Source of the DNA: JAFARZ01 sp035651595
GTDB taxonomy: Bacteria; Actinomycetota; Actinomycetes; Streptosporangiales; Streptosporangiaceae
Reading direction: 5' to 3'
Assembly: GCA_035651595.1 (NCBI GenBank)
Contig: DASRFJ010000321.1
Span: 1 to 44,422, forward strand
Length of the DNA: 44,422 nucleotides
The position numbers and the translations under genes were made by a program. The notes under the pieces were generated by a model that was not told the origin of the DNA, did not search any database, and worked only from the letters and a program-made list of their open reading frames with translations. Positions within the stretch are counted from its first letter, which is position 1, and each line of letters opens with the position of its first letter. Below, one piece after another: positions 22,659-31,486 of this stretch.

Positions 22659-25325
22659 CAGGCCGAGTTCGCGGGCGCGCGCGGCGGCTTCGGTCCGGTT
22701 GGCGGCGCCGAGCTTGCCCAGCACGTGGGTCACGTGCTTCTTGACCGTGTCGAGCGCCACCACCAGTTCGTGGGCGATGCGCTGATTCGACCTGCCCGCG
22801 GCGATCAGCCGCAGCACGTCAAGCTCGCGGTCGGTGAGCGGTTCGGCCAGGCCGGGCGGCGCCGTGGCGGCTCGCCTTGGCGGTACCTGGCCGCAGGCGC
22901 GCCGGAGCGTGTCCAGGTAGCCGGGGTCCACGCGGTCGGCCGGCGCGGCGGACAGCAGTGCGTGCATCGGCGCGCCCTCGTCGGCGAAGACCCGGACGTA
23001 GCCGGGCCGGCGGGCGAGCGTCACCGCCTCGGTCAGCGCGTCGAGGGCGTCGGTGCGCTCGCCGTTGGCGGCGAGGGCGAGCGCCCGCAGCGCCTGGATC
23101 TCAATGATGCTCGCGGTGCGTTCCTGGCTGACCGCGGCGTCGAGCAGCCGCCGCAGCAGCGTCAGCGCCTGACCGGTGTCGTGCTGGGCGAGCAGCACCC
23201 GGGTCAGCACCAGGTACTCCGCCTCCCGCCGGTAATCCGGCTCGTCGTCCGGGCTCAGGCCTGCCGCCTTCGCCCACTGGGCGGCCGCGGGCACGTCGCC
23301 CTGGGCCAGCAGCAGCCGCGCGCGCACCGGGTTGAGCATGGCGATCACCTGCGGACTCAGCTCGAGCTGCCCGGCCTCGTCGAGCGCGGCCAGAGCCCCG
23401 GCCGGGTCGCCCTGCGCCTGCCGGATCCTGGCCAGCGTGGCCAGGCCGGTGCCCAGCGGCGTCTTGTAGGCGAGCTGGCGGCACAGCGCGATCCCCTGGG
23501 TGGCGTGGTCAAGGGCGGCGGTCAGCTCGTTCCGCTCGTACCGGATCTGAGCCAGGCCCACATGGGCCATGCCGGCGCTGCTCTCGTCGGCTGCGGCCAG
23601 CGCTTGCTGGCAGGTCGCCAGCGCCGCGTCCAGGTTGCCCAGGGCGCGCTGTACCTCACCGAGGTCGTAGCCGGCCCGCATGGCGAGAAAGCCGGCGAAG
23701 AACGCGTCAGCCTCCCGTCGTTCGGCCAGAACTTCTGAAAGGCCGCGCTCGGCCGACGCGAGCCGGCCGCACTGCCAGTCCGCCACCGCCTGGTTCCAGC
23801 GCACAAACGAGCGCATCAGCCAGTCGTCGTCGCCCAGCTCGGCCAGCGCCTGCCGGTTGCGGTCGGCGGCGAGTGCGGTGTTCCCCCGAAGCCGCGCGAG
23901 CACGGCGCGCAGCAGCGCGATCGCCGCGGGAACGTTGGCCAGCACGCTCGCCGGCCGCCCGCCGGGCGGCTCGAACGGTTCGTCGCCGCCGTCCGCGAAG
24001 GCGCGGTCGGCGCCATCCACCAGGGCCTCGAGGGCGTCCAGCTGGAATCCCATCGCGGCGCCGTACGCCTGGGCCAGGTATATCCGCGGGCGGTCGCGCA
24101 CCGCCTCGGCCGGCAGCGCGGAAAGCCAGCGGCGCAGGGTCACGCCCTCGCCGCGGCCGAGCAGGATCTCAACGTTCCGCTCGACGAGCCGGGCCGCCCA
24201 GACGGCGTCCTGCGCCGCGAGCGCGTGCCGCACCGCGTCGTCGGCCAGGTCGTGCTCGTCGCACCAGGCGGCCGCGGCCCGGTGCAGGGCCAGCGCACGG
24301 CCGGGCTGCTCAGCCCGCAGCCGGACGCGGAGCAGGTCGGCGAACAGGTGGTGGTACCGCCACCAGCCGCGCACCTGATCCAGCGGCACCAGGAACAGGC
24401 CCGCCCGCTCGATGTCCTGGAGCATCGCCTGGCTGCCGGTGCGGCCGGTGACCGCATCGCACAGCTCCCCGGACAGGCGCTCAAGCACCGAGGTCTCCAG
24501 CAGGAACGTGCGCACCTGCTCGGTCTGGCCGTCCAGGACCTCGTCGGCCAGGTAGTCAAGCACAAAGCGGTGGCTGCCGCTGAACGCCGCCACGAAACCG
24601 GCCGGATCCGCCTGTCCGCGCAGTGACAGCGCGGCGAGCTGCAGTCCAGCGGCCCATCCTTCGGTGCGGGCCGTCAGCGCGGCCACCGCCGGGCCGGGCA
24701 GGCCCGGCGCCGCCGCCTCGGCCAGCAGCGCGGCCGCCTCCTCGGCAGTGAACCGGAGCTCGGCGACGCGCAGTTCGGCCAGCTGGCCGCGGGCCCGGAG
24801 CCGCGCCAGCGGCAGCGGCGGGTCCGCCCGGCTGGAGACCACGACGCCCAGGGTCGGGGGCAGGTTTTCCAGCAGGAACGCCACGGACTCGTGCACCGGC
24901 GCGGAATCGACGAGGTGGTAGTCGTCCAGCACGAGCAGCAGCTCGCCGTTGTCGGGCTGGGCGGCCAGCTCGTTGATCACGGCCGTCACCAGGGCGGTAA
25001 CCGAACCCGGGGCCGACGGTCCGAGCAGCGGGCCCACCTGGGCGGCCAGCCCTGGCCGGACCCGGTCCAGCGCGGCCACCGCATAGCGCCAGAACCGCGC
25101 CGGGTCGCTGTCGTCGGCATCCAGACCCAGCCACGCCACCTGCCGCTCGCCACTGCGGGCCCAGTCGGCCAGCAGCGCCGTCTTGCCGGAACCGGCCGGA
25201 GCGCACACCAGCACCCGGCCCCGCGCCGCACCCTGGCTGAGTGCCCGCACCAGACGCGGGCGCGGCACGAAACCCGGCGGCGGCCACGGCAGGTGCAGCT
25301 TGGTGGCCAGCAGGACGTCCTCCAC
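22650..25325 (-). CDS. MalT-like LuxR-family regulator (LAL type)
   Basis: A protein of 891 residues from GTG 25325 (VEDVLLATKLHLPWPPPGFVPR), the usual N-terminus of MalT-like regulators. The longer in-frame ATG at 25436 is unlikely. P-loop APAGSGKT is at 42-49, Walker B-like LLLVLDDYH near 130, then the STAND region (GWAAGLQLAALSL, HHLFADLLRVRL). A TPR-rich middle (about 420-800) and a C-terminal LuxR HTH (EPLTDRELDVLRLIAAGRSNQRIA, TVKKHV) follow. Such proteins bind a small ligand and ATP, oligomerise and activate transcription. The divergent 78-aa/SRPBCC pair 98 nt away is the likely target. The stop codon lies in a tandem-repeat unit. Confidence 0.93.
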   Translation of the reverse strand: MEDVLLATKLHLPWPPPGFVPRPRLVRALSQGAARGRVLVCAPAGSGKTALLADWARSGERQVAWLGLDADDSDPARFWRYAVAALDRVRPGLAAQVGPLLGPSAPGSVTALVTAVINELAAQPDNGELLLVLDDYHLVDSAPVHESVAFLLENLPPTLGVVVSSRADPPLPLARLRARGQLAELRVAELRFTAEEAAALLAEAAAPGLPGPAVAALTARTEGWAAGLQLAALSLRGQADPAGFVAAFSGSHRFVLDYLADEVLDGQTEQVRTFLLETSVLERLSGELCDAVTGRTGSQAMLQDIERAGLFLVPLDQVRGWWRYHHLFADLLRVRLRAEQPGRALALHRAAAAWCDEHDLADDAVRHALAAQDAVWAARLVERNVEILLGRGEGVTLRRWLSALPAEAVRDRPRIYLAQAYGAAMGFQLDALEALVDGADRAFADGGDEPFEPPGGRPASVLANVPAAIALLRAVLARLRGNTALAADRNRQALAELGDDDWLMRSFVRWNQAVADWQCGRLASAERGLSEVLAERREADAFFAGFLAMRAGYDLGEVQRALGNLDAALATCQQALAAADESSAGMAHVGLAQIRYERNELTAALDHATQGIALCRQLAYKTPLGTGLATLARIRQAQGDPAGALAALDEAGQLELSPQVIAMLNPVRARLLLAQGDVPAAAQWAKAAGLSPDDEPDYRREAEYLVLTRVLLAQHDTGQALTLLRRLLDAAVSQERTASIIEIQALRALALAANGERTDALDALTEAVTLARRPGYVRVFADEGAPMHALLSAAPADRVDPGYLDTLRRACGQVPPRRAATAPPGLAEPLTDRELDVLRLIAAGRSNQRIAHELVVALDTVKKHVTHVLGKLGAANRTEAAARARELGLLP

Positions 25326-25423
25326 AGCACGACGGTACCCCGCCGGGCGGGTGCACCGAGATTCCACCGTGATAGCACCTTCGGGTGACGCGCCGCCGCC
25401 GCGTCCGCGCTTACCGTCCAGAG
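25326..25423. promoter_or_regulatory. Divergent region between LuxR gene and the 78-aa/SRPBCC pair
   Basis: 98 nt containing the promoters of both units. TTACCGTCCAGAG precedes the plus-strand start. I see no clear dyad. Confidence 0.35.
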
Positions 25424-25660
25424 ATGACGAGAGCACAGCCGGCCTGGTATGAGATCCGCGTGGCGGGTGCGCTGGACGACCGGTGGGCCACCTGGTTCAA
25501 CGGCCTCCAGGTCAGCGGCCATGGCGACGAGACGGTCATCCGCGGCCTGCTGCCCGATCAGCCCGCGCTGCACGGGCTGCTGACCAGGGTCCGGGACCTC
25601 GGGCTCGACTTGATCTGCGTGCGCCGGCTCGAGATGGAGGGAACTGGCAGTGACTCTTGA
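25424..25660 (+). CDS. 78-residue conserved hypothetical protein
   Basis: ATG 25424 (MTRAQPAWYEIRVAGALDDRW). The chain WYEIRVAGALDDRWATWFNGLQVSGHG...TVIRGLLPDQPALHGLLTRVRDLGLDLICVRRL looks like a small alpha/beta fold, with a regulatory or ligand-binding flavour. Proteins with this pattern are common in actinomycetes beside LuxR regulators. Its function is unknown. The last 11 nt overlap the SRPBCC gene, so the two are coupled. Confidence 0.75.
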   Translation: MTRAQPAWYEIRVAGALDDRWATWFNGLQVSGHGDETVIRGLLPDQPALHGLLTRVRDLGLDLICVRRLEMEGTGSDS

Positions 25661-26162
25661 CGTAACCGGGCTGGTGGCAGTCGCGGAGGAGGTGGTCGCC
25701 GCCAGTCCGGAGCAGGTGTGGGACATGGTCGCGGACGTCACCCAGGTTGGCGGGTGGAGCCCGGAGTGCATCGGGGCGGCCTGGCTCACCGAGCCCGGCC
25801 TGCCGCGGCCCGGCGCCAGGTTTACCGGGCGTAACCGGTTCCCGGACGGATTCGAGTGGCAGGTGACCTGTGTGGTCACCGAAGCGGACCGGCCCCGCAC
25901 GTTCGCCTGGGTGGTGCTGGATGACGACAGCGCTGACCCGGCCCGCCCGTCCTCGCTGTGGCGGTACCGGATCGACGCGCTCCCGGGCGGCGGCAGCTTC
26001 GTCCGGCAGCGCTTTGTCCACGGACCAGGCACCAGCTTCCTGCGGATCATCGCCGGGAAGGCGCCGGACCGGGCCGATGAGATCATCGCCGCCAGGCTGG
26101 ACGCGCTGCGGGCCAACATGAGCGCCACCCTGGGCGCGATGAAGGCCGCCGCGGAGCGCTAA
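25650..26162 (+). CDS. SRPBCC (START/Bet v1-like) family protein
   Basis: A protein of 170 residues from GTG 25650. VAVAEEVVAASPEQVWDMVADVTQVGGWSPE is the standard SRPBCC start (first strand, helix, W-P-E loop). Then come PGARFTGRNRF, FEWQVTCVVTEADRPRTFAWVV and RYRIDALPGGGSFVRQRFVH, the curved sheet, and a long C-terminal helix. This fold binds hydrophobic ligands in a cavity and occurs in polyketide cyclases and ligand carriers. No active-site residues can be assigned. It probably forms one unit with the 78-residue gene and the divergent LuxR regulator. Confidence 0.88.
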   Translation: MTLDVTGLVAVAEEVVAASPEQVWDMVADVTQVGGWSPECIGAAWLTEPGLPRPGARFTGRNRFPDGFEWQVTCVVTEADRPRTFAWVVLDDDSADPARPSSLWRYRIDALPGGGSFVRQRFVHGPGTSFLRIIAGKAPDRADEIIAARLDALRANMSATLGAMKAAAER

Positions 26163-26287
26163 CTACGCCCGAATGGTGAGTGAATAGCGATTTTGGGCCC
26201 TTGTGTTCGGCTTGGTCCGTGGGACGATACGGGTGAGTGGTTATCCGTGTACCACGCGTGAGCTTCTCTCAGGGCCTGGAGGGTTTC

Positions 26288-29068
26288 ATGATCGGGTGGA
26301 AAAAGCTATGCGCTGCCGCCATCGCCATCGTCGTTCTGACTATCCCCGGGTTTTTGCTCAGCCCGGTAAACCCGGCCTCCGGCGCGGGACACCCGGCTTC
26401 GGGCGTCGGCTCGTGCACGCTCAAGGGCTGGAACCCCGGCACTGACCCGGAAGACGCCAAGGACCTTCCCGTCGGCGACCGGCACCAGACGTACATACCC
26501 GACAACTACGACTGCAACGGCGCGAAGTTCGCCGCGCCGGGCGTCGAATTCGCCAAGTTCCCGCAGCCGCGCAACTTCCACGTCACCGACGTGCACACGT
26601 CCCAGCAGACGCGCGTCTGCCAGGCGGGGGCCTGCACCATGCAAAAGCAGGCAGTGTGGCGGCCCGCCGCGGCGACCAATCCGCTGGCGCCGTACTTCCC
26701 GCCGTTCACCCACTTCGTGATCCTTTACCGGGAGAACCACACCTTCGACGACTACCTCGGCGACTGCGCCACCACGGTCCAGGCCGGCTGCAACGGCCAG
26801 GTGGAGAGCACGAACCACATCAGCTCGGTTCCCCAGCTGCACGCGCTCGCCAAGCAGTACGCGCTGGACGACTCCTACAGCACGGGCACCCAGCCGCCGA
26901 GCGGCCCGAACCACTGGTGGCTGTTCTCCGCCCAGTCGTCGTCCAGCTCGCAGCAGCAGTCCTACCCCTCGGCCACCGGCACGGCGTTCGACCGCTTCCT
27001 TAACGGCGACACCGGCCCCTCCGGCGGCGAGGGCACCAACGCCTGCACCGCGCAGACCAGTTCGGGCAGCGGCAGCAGTCCGTACACGATGTCCCTGAAC
27101 GGTGACTTCTACTGGATGCTGAACAGCGGCAGCGGGTACTGGCGCGACCCCGCGACCGGCAAGCTCGAAGTCCTGCCGGTCGACCGCCCCGGCACGACGA
27201 TCCCGGAGGAACTGCACTACAACGAGTACACCTGCTCCGGGCAGAACATCCCTGACACAACCGTCGCGAACGACTATCTGAGCTCCGTGGCCGCCAACGG
27301 CCTGCCGGCCTACTCGTACGTGGAACTGTTCAACGACCACCCGGGCACATTCCAGGACATCCCGACCAACGACTCGGTGACCAAGCAGATCGTCGACACG
27401 ATCATGGGCAACTCGGCCTACGCGAACAACACGCTGATCATCGTGACCGAGGACGACACGCAGAACGGTAACAATGGCCCGGACCACGTCAGCAACACCT
27501 TCCGCGTGCCACTGGTCGTCATCGCGTCGCCGACGTACATGAAGCAGCACTACCTCTCGCACGTCGCGTACACGACGAGCAACGTGCTGGCCGCGATGGA
27601 GCGGGTTATGCAGAACGTGCACGCCGGCGCCATCGACCCCAACGACAACCTCGGTCTGTCCACGTTCCCGATGACGACCGCGGACCAGGCGGCCCTCGGC
27701 GACCCGCTGGAGGACTTCTGGATCCAGGGCTCCACCCCGCTGACCGCCGCCGCGGGCGCCTCGCCGACCACCGGCAACGCCCCGTTGAGCGTGTCGTTTA
27801 CCGGATCGGCCACCGGCGGGACGGCGCCGTATTCGTACAGCTGGAACTTCGGTGACGGGTCGTCGAGCACGGCGCAGAACCCCAGCCACACGTACAGTTC
27901 CGCCGGTACCTTCACGGCGACGCTGACGGTGACCGACAGCTCGTCGCCGGCCAAGACGGCCACGGCGACGGCCACCGTCACGGTCAGCGCCGTCGGCAAC
28001 CCGCTGGCCGCCACCGCCTCGGCGGTGCCGACCTCGGGCCAGATCCCGCTGGGGGTCGCCTTCACCGGCACCGCCACCGGCGGGAATCCGCCGTATTCGT
28101 ACAGCTGGAACTTCGGTGACGGGTCGTCGAGCACGGCGCAGAACCCCAGCCACACCTATAGCGCGGCCGGTACCTACACCGCGACGTTGACCGTGACCGA
28201 CAGCTCGTCCCCGGTCAAGACGGCCACGTCGACCGTCACGATCACCGCCTCACCCGTGCAGGGGACGCCGCCCGGCGCGCCCACCGGGCTGACCGCGACC
28301 GCGGGTACCGGCCAGGTCTCGCTGAGCTGGACACCGCCCGCGAGCAACGGCGGCGTCAACATCACGTCGTACCGGGTGTACCGCGGCACGTCGAGCGGCA
28401 CCGAGACGCTGCTGACGTCCGGTGGCTGCAGCGGCCTGGGCGCGGTGACCTCGTGTACCGACACCGGCTTGACCAGCGGGCAGGCCTACTTCTACAAGGT
28501 CAGCGCCGTGAACGCGATCGGCGAGGGCACGCAGAGCAACGAGGCTAGCGCCACGCCGGCCGGCGGTGGCTGCACCGCGGCGCAGCTGCTCGGCAACCCC
28601 GGTTTCGAGAACGGCAGCAGCAACCCAGGACCGTGGGCGGTGACCTCTACCCACACCCCGGTCGAGGTGATCAACAGCAGCTCCTCGGAACCGCCGCACA
28701 GTGGCACCTGGGATGCCTGGCTCGACGGCTGGGGCAAGACGACGACAGACACGCTGTCGCAATCGGTCACGCTGCCCACCGGGTGCACCAACTACAACTT
28801 CAGCTTCTGGCTGCATATCAACACCGCGGAAACGTCCACAACCACGCAGTTCGACAAGCTGACCGTTCAGGTGCTCAACAGCTCCGGGACGGTGCTGGCC
28901 ACCCTGCACACATACTCCAACCTCGACCACAACACCGGGTACACCCAGCGCAGCTTCTCGCTGAGCGCGTACGCCGGACAGCACATCACGCTGAAGTTCA
29001 CCGGCAGCGAGGACTTCGAGCTGCAGACCTCGTTCGTCATCGACGACACCGCCGTCAACGTGAGTTAG
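26288..29068 (+). CDS. Secreted phosphoesterase (phospholipase C/acid phosphatase family) with two PKD, one FN3 and a C-terminal CBM-like domain
   Basis: A protein of 926 residues from ATG 26288. Signal peptide is WKKLCAAAIAIVVLTIPGFLLS. The phosphoesterase domain (about 140-470) starts FVILYRENHTFDDYLGDC (metal-site E149/N150), then SGPNHWWLFSAQ and LIIVTEDDTQNG, the alkaline-phosphatase-superfamily motifs. Two PKD domains follow (about 485-565 and 570-655), each with WNFGDGSS and HTYS. Next is an FN3 domain (about 660-760, PTGLTATAGTGQVSLSW) and a jelly-roll, carbohydrate-binding-like end (about 770-926, NPGFENGSS, WDAWLDGWG). It should cleave phosphoesters outside the cell and attach to polysaccharide. 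The PKD coding parts share a perfect 67-bp repeat. A hairpin terminator follows. Confidence 0.88.
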   Translation: MIGWKKLCAAAIAIVVLTIPGFLLSPVNPASGAGHPASGVGSCTLKGWNPGTDPEDAKDLPVGDRHQTYIPDNYDCNGAKFAAPGVEFAKFPQPRNFHVTDVHTSQQTRVCQAGACTMQKQAVWRPAAATNPLAPYFPPFTHFVILYRENHTFDDYLGDCATTVQAGCNGQVESTNHISSVPQLHALAKQYALDDSYSTGTQPPSGPNHWWLFSAQSSSSSQQQSYPSATGTAFDRFLNGDTGPSGGEGTNACTAQTSSGSGSSPYTMSLNGDFYWMLNSGSGYWRDPATGKLEVLPVDRPGTTIPEELHYNEYTCSGQNIPDTTVANDYLSSVAANGLPAYSYVELFNDHPGTFQDIPTNDSVTKQIVDTIMGNSAYANNTLIIVTEDDTQNGNNGPDHVSNTFRVPLVVIASPTYMKQHYLSHVAYTTSNVLAAMERVMQNVHAGAIDPNDNLGLSTFPMTTADQAALGDPLEDFWIQGSTPLTAAAGASPTTGNAPLSVSFTGSATGGTAPYSYSWNFGDGSSSTAQNPSHTYSSAGTFTATLTVTDSSSPAKTATATATVTVSAVGNPLAATASAVPTSGQIPLGVAFTGTATGGNPPYSYSWNFGDGSSSTAQNPSHTYSAAGTYTATLTVTDSSSPVKTATSTVTITASPVQGTPPGAPTGLTATAGTGQVSLSWTPPASNGGVNITSYRVYRGTSSGTETLLTSGGCSGLGAVTSCTDTGLTSGQAYFYKVSAVNAIGEGTQSNEASATPAGGGCTAAQLLGNPGFENGSSNPGPWAVTSTHTPVEVINSSSSEPPHSGTWDAWLDGWGKTTTDTLSQSVTLPTGCTNYNFSFWLHINTAETSTTTQFDKLTVQVLNSSGTVLATLHTYSNLDHNTGYTQRSFSLSAYAGQHITLKFTGSEDFELQTSFVIDDTAVNVS
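27825..28155 (+). repeat. Perfect 67-bp direct repeat encoding the PKD cores
   Basis: 27825-27891 and 28089-28155 are identical, 264 nt (88 codons) apart, in frame. Flanking PKD sequence has diverged, so the identity reflects recent duplication or gene conversion. Confidence 0.9.
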
Positions 29069-29096
29069 CGCTCTTGTGTTTGAATTCTGACAGGGT

Positions 29097-29136
29097 CCGG
29101 CGGTCGTCCTGGGCAGTGGCCCAGGGCGACCGCCGG
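29097..29136 (+). terminator. Long hairpin after the phosphoesterase gene
   Basis: Outer stem CCGGCGGTCG/CGACCGCCGG (29097-29106 with 29127-29136), one T-G mismatch, then inner stem CCTGGGC/GCCCAGG around AGTG. Starts 28 nt after the stop. Confidence 0.85.
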
Positions 29137-29208
29137 TCCGTGCTGTCCGCACGCGGTATGGAATGATCAACACGTAAATCGGGGGAGAAATCGGGGAGAA
29201 AGGTGGCA

Positions 29209-30030
29209 ATGGCCGAACAGGACGAGCTGCGCCGCCAAGACCATTGGCAGGCGCTCGGCATCCGCACGGACATACCGCATCCGGCACGGGTCTACGACTA
29301 CCTGCTTGGCGGCAAGGACAACTTCGCCGCCGACCGGGAGGCGGCGGATATGTCGCTCAGGATCTCCCCGGAGGTCCTGGACAGCGCGCGTGCCAACCGC
29401 AAGTTCCTTATCCGCGCTGTGGAGTTCCTGCGCGACAGCGGAATCCGCCAGTTCCTCGACGTGGGGACCGGGCTGCCGACCAGCCCGAACACCTACGAGG
29501 TAGCCCAGTTGGGGCACCCCGAGGCCCGGGTCGTCTATGTCGACAACGATCCCGTCGTCTTCCTGCACGCCGAATCGCTGATGGCCGACAACCAGACCAC
29601 CACGGTAGTCCGTGCCGATCTGCGTGACGTCTCCGAGGTTCTCGCGGCGGCTGGCAAGCTGCTCGACTTCACCAAGCCCGTGGGCTTGCTGTTCGTGGCG
29701 TGCCTGCACAACATCCCCGATACCGACGACCCCGCGGGCATCGTCGCCCGCTACCTGTCGGCGCTCGCGCCCGGGAGTTACCTGGTCATCTCCCACGCCA
29801 CGGACGAACTCGCCCCCGACCGGATGCACGAGATCACGGCGGAATACGAGAAGCGGGGCACGGTCTTCGTCGGCCGGGGCAAGGCGGCGATCCAGCGGAT
29901 GTTCAACGGCTGGGACCTGATCGATCCCGGGGTCGTGATCGCGTCCTACTGGCGCCCCGACTCCGGTCAGCCGGACCACAACGCGGATCGCGTCTGGGCC
30001 TACTGCGGTGCCGCCCGCAACCCCGGCTAA
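29209..30030 (+). CDS. SAM-dependent methyltransferase, DUF574/PF04672 family
   Basis: A protein of 273 residues from ATG 29209, with GGAGAAAGG upstream; GTG 29203 is an alternative. The family's start HPARVYDYLLGGKDNFAADREAA and SAM-binding QFLDVGTGLPTSPNTYEVAQ, VYVDNDPVV are present, followed by ADLRDVSEVLA and LFVACLHNIPD. This group is expanded in actinomycetes. Members are usually solitary and often unassigned, so the substrate is unknown. It is convergent with the two-component kinase, and the end is separated from it by palindromic element C. Confidence 0.9.
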   Translation: MAEQDELRRQDHWQALGIRTDIPHPARVYDYLLGGKDNFAADREAADMSLRISPEVLDSARANRKFLIRAVEFLRDSGIRQFLDVGTGLPTSPNTYEVAQLGHPEARVVYVDNDPVVFLHAESLMADNQTTTVVRADLRDVSEVLAAAGKLLDFTKPVGLLFVACLHNIPDTDDPAGIVARYLSALAPGSYLVISHATDELAPDRMHEITAEYEKRGTVFVGRGKAAIQRMFNGWDLIDPGVVIASYWRPDSGQPDHNADRVWAYCGAARNPG

Positions 30031-30140
30031 GGGATCGTTCGGCGGTCGCCCCTCGGCGTCCTGAGGGCCGTGCTTCCGCTGCCCGCGCCGAATGAACCGG
30101 AACATTTAGCCCATTCCGGGCGCGCCGACAGGCGGGCCAG

Positions 30141-30193
30141 ATTATTGCGGACACTTACCCCCCCAAAATGGGAGGGTAAGTGTCCGCAATAAT
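30141..30193. repeat. Palindromic element, type I, copy C
   Basis: Arms 30141-30163 and 30171-30193 pair over 23 bp with one mismatch; each arm begins ATTATTGCGGACACTTACCC (AGTT in A/B is ACTT here). It contains the kinase stop codon (30155-30157). The distal TA-rich hairpin of A and B is not present. Confidence 0.9.
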
Positions 30194-31486
30194 TTCGAAA
30201 CGCCTTCTAGATCGAAAGCTACCGCCGAACGTACCGGGCGGAAACGGGTCGCGGGGAATCACCACCGAGATGGTGAGGCCCCCGGCAGGCTGGCTCCGCG
30301 CGGTGAGGGCCGCATGGTGTGCGGTGCCGACCGACCTCGCGATGGAAAGACCAAGGCCGACACCGTCACGGACACCGGTCCGAGCCGTCATGCGCCGGAA
30401 CGGCTCGAACAGCGAGGGCACGGCCTCGTCCGCGATGAACGGGCCGCTGTTGGCGACTTCGAGGTAGACGGACCGATCATTGCTGCCGGTGCGCAGCCTG
30501 ATCCAGCCGCCGGGTTCGTTGTGCCGGACCGCGTTGTCGATCAGGTTCGAGATCATCCGCTCCAGCAGCTGAGGGTCTCCGGTTGTCTCGGCCGGGTCCA
30601 GCTTCGAATCGATCCGCAGATCCAGGCGTTCGATCTCCGCGGCGGCGGCGTCGATCGCGTCCTCTGCCCAGGTAGCCAGGTCGGTGAACTCGGTGCTGAG
30701 CGTGCCCTGGTCGCTCACGGCCAGGGTGAGCAGCGCCTCGATCATGCTCTCCGCCCGGTCGACCGAACGCCGCACCCGCACGGCCATGTCGGTGAGCTGT
30801 CCCGCCGTCGGGGATGGCTTGGCCAGGGCCACGTCGATCGCCGTGCGCATCACGGTCAGTGGCGTGCGTAGTTCGTGCGAGGCGTTGGCGACGAAGCGGC
30901 GTTGGGCGGCGAACGCCGCGTCGAGTCGCTCGAGCATGTCGTCGAAGGTGTCGGCCAGCTCCTTGAGCTCGTCCCTGGGCCCGGTCAGCGCCAGCCGCTC
31001 GCCGAGGTGCTGCTCGGAGGCGCGGCGGGCGGTTCCGGTGATCACTCGCACTGGGCGGAGCACGCGGCCGGACATGAACCAGCCCAGGCCGCCCGACGCC
31101 ACTGTCATGACGCCGAGACCGGCGAGGGAGAACGCCAGCAGGCTGCTCAGCGCGCCTTGGCGCTGCGCCTGCCAGCCCGAGGCGGTGCCGGCGTAGTAGG
31201 CCCCCATCAACTGCTTGCACGCGAACATAAGCTGCGTCGGGATAGAGATCACGTGCTTGGGCGTTCCGATTGGCGCGAACCCCGCCGGTTGGCACGCCTG
31301 CCTCAGGTCGTTCAGCTCCTGACTGCTCACCGTCGCCGGGGGATGCGTGGGAAGGCTATTCGCGACCAGCGCATAGGTGAGGGCGAGCAATGCCGACCCG
31401 GCGGCGAAGAACAGCATGGCGTACAGCAACGTGAGCCGGGTCCTGACCTTCTGCGGCCAGAACCTGCGGACCGGGCGCGGGGTCAC
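30155..31486 (-). CDS. OmpR-partner sensor histidine kinase ending inside a palindromic element
   Basis: A protein of 443 residues from ATG 31486. TM1 (about 17-41), an extracytoplasmic loop of about 80 residues with two cysteines (RQACQPAG, MFACKQLM), TM2 (about 115-140), HAMP (LRPVRVITGTARRASEQ), the HisKA box with H204 in FVANASHELRTPLTVMRT, and HATPase motifs (MISNLIDNAVRHNEPGG, GVGLGLSIARSVG). The family ends at about residue 415 (LTISVVIPRD). The last 13 residues (EIIADTYPPILGG) come from the element, and the stop codon is inside it. The start overlaps the regulator stop by 4 nt. It is divergent from the ABC genes, so it may sense envelope stress or a peptide. Confidence 0.92.
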   Translation of the reverse strand: MTPRPVRRFWPQKVRTRLTLLYAMLFFAAGSALLALTYALVANSLPTHPPATVSSQELNDLRQACQPAGFAPIGTPKHVISIPTQLMFACKQLMGAYYAGTASGWQAQRQGALSSLLAFSLAGLGVMTVASGGLGWFMSGRVLRPVRVITGTARRASEQHLGERLALTGPRDELKELADTFDDMLERLDAAFAAQRRFVANASHELRTPLTVMRTAIDVALAKPSPTAGQLTDMAVRVRRSVDRAESMIEALLTLAVSDQGTLSTEFTDLATWAEDAIDAAAAEIERLDLRIDSKLDPAETTGDPQLLERMISNLIDNAVRHNEPGGWIRLRTGSNDRSVYLEVANSGPFIADEAVPSLFEPFRRMTARTGVRDGVGLGLSIARSVGTAHHAALTARSQPAGGLTISVVIPRDPFPPGTFGGSFRSRRRFEIIADTYPPILGG

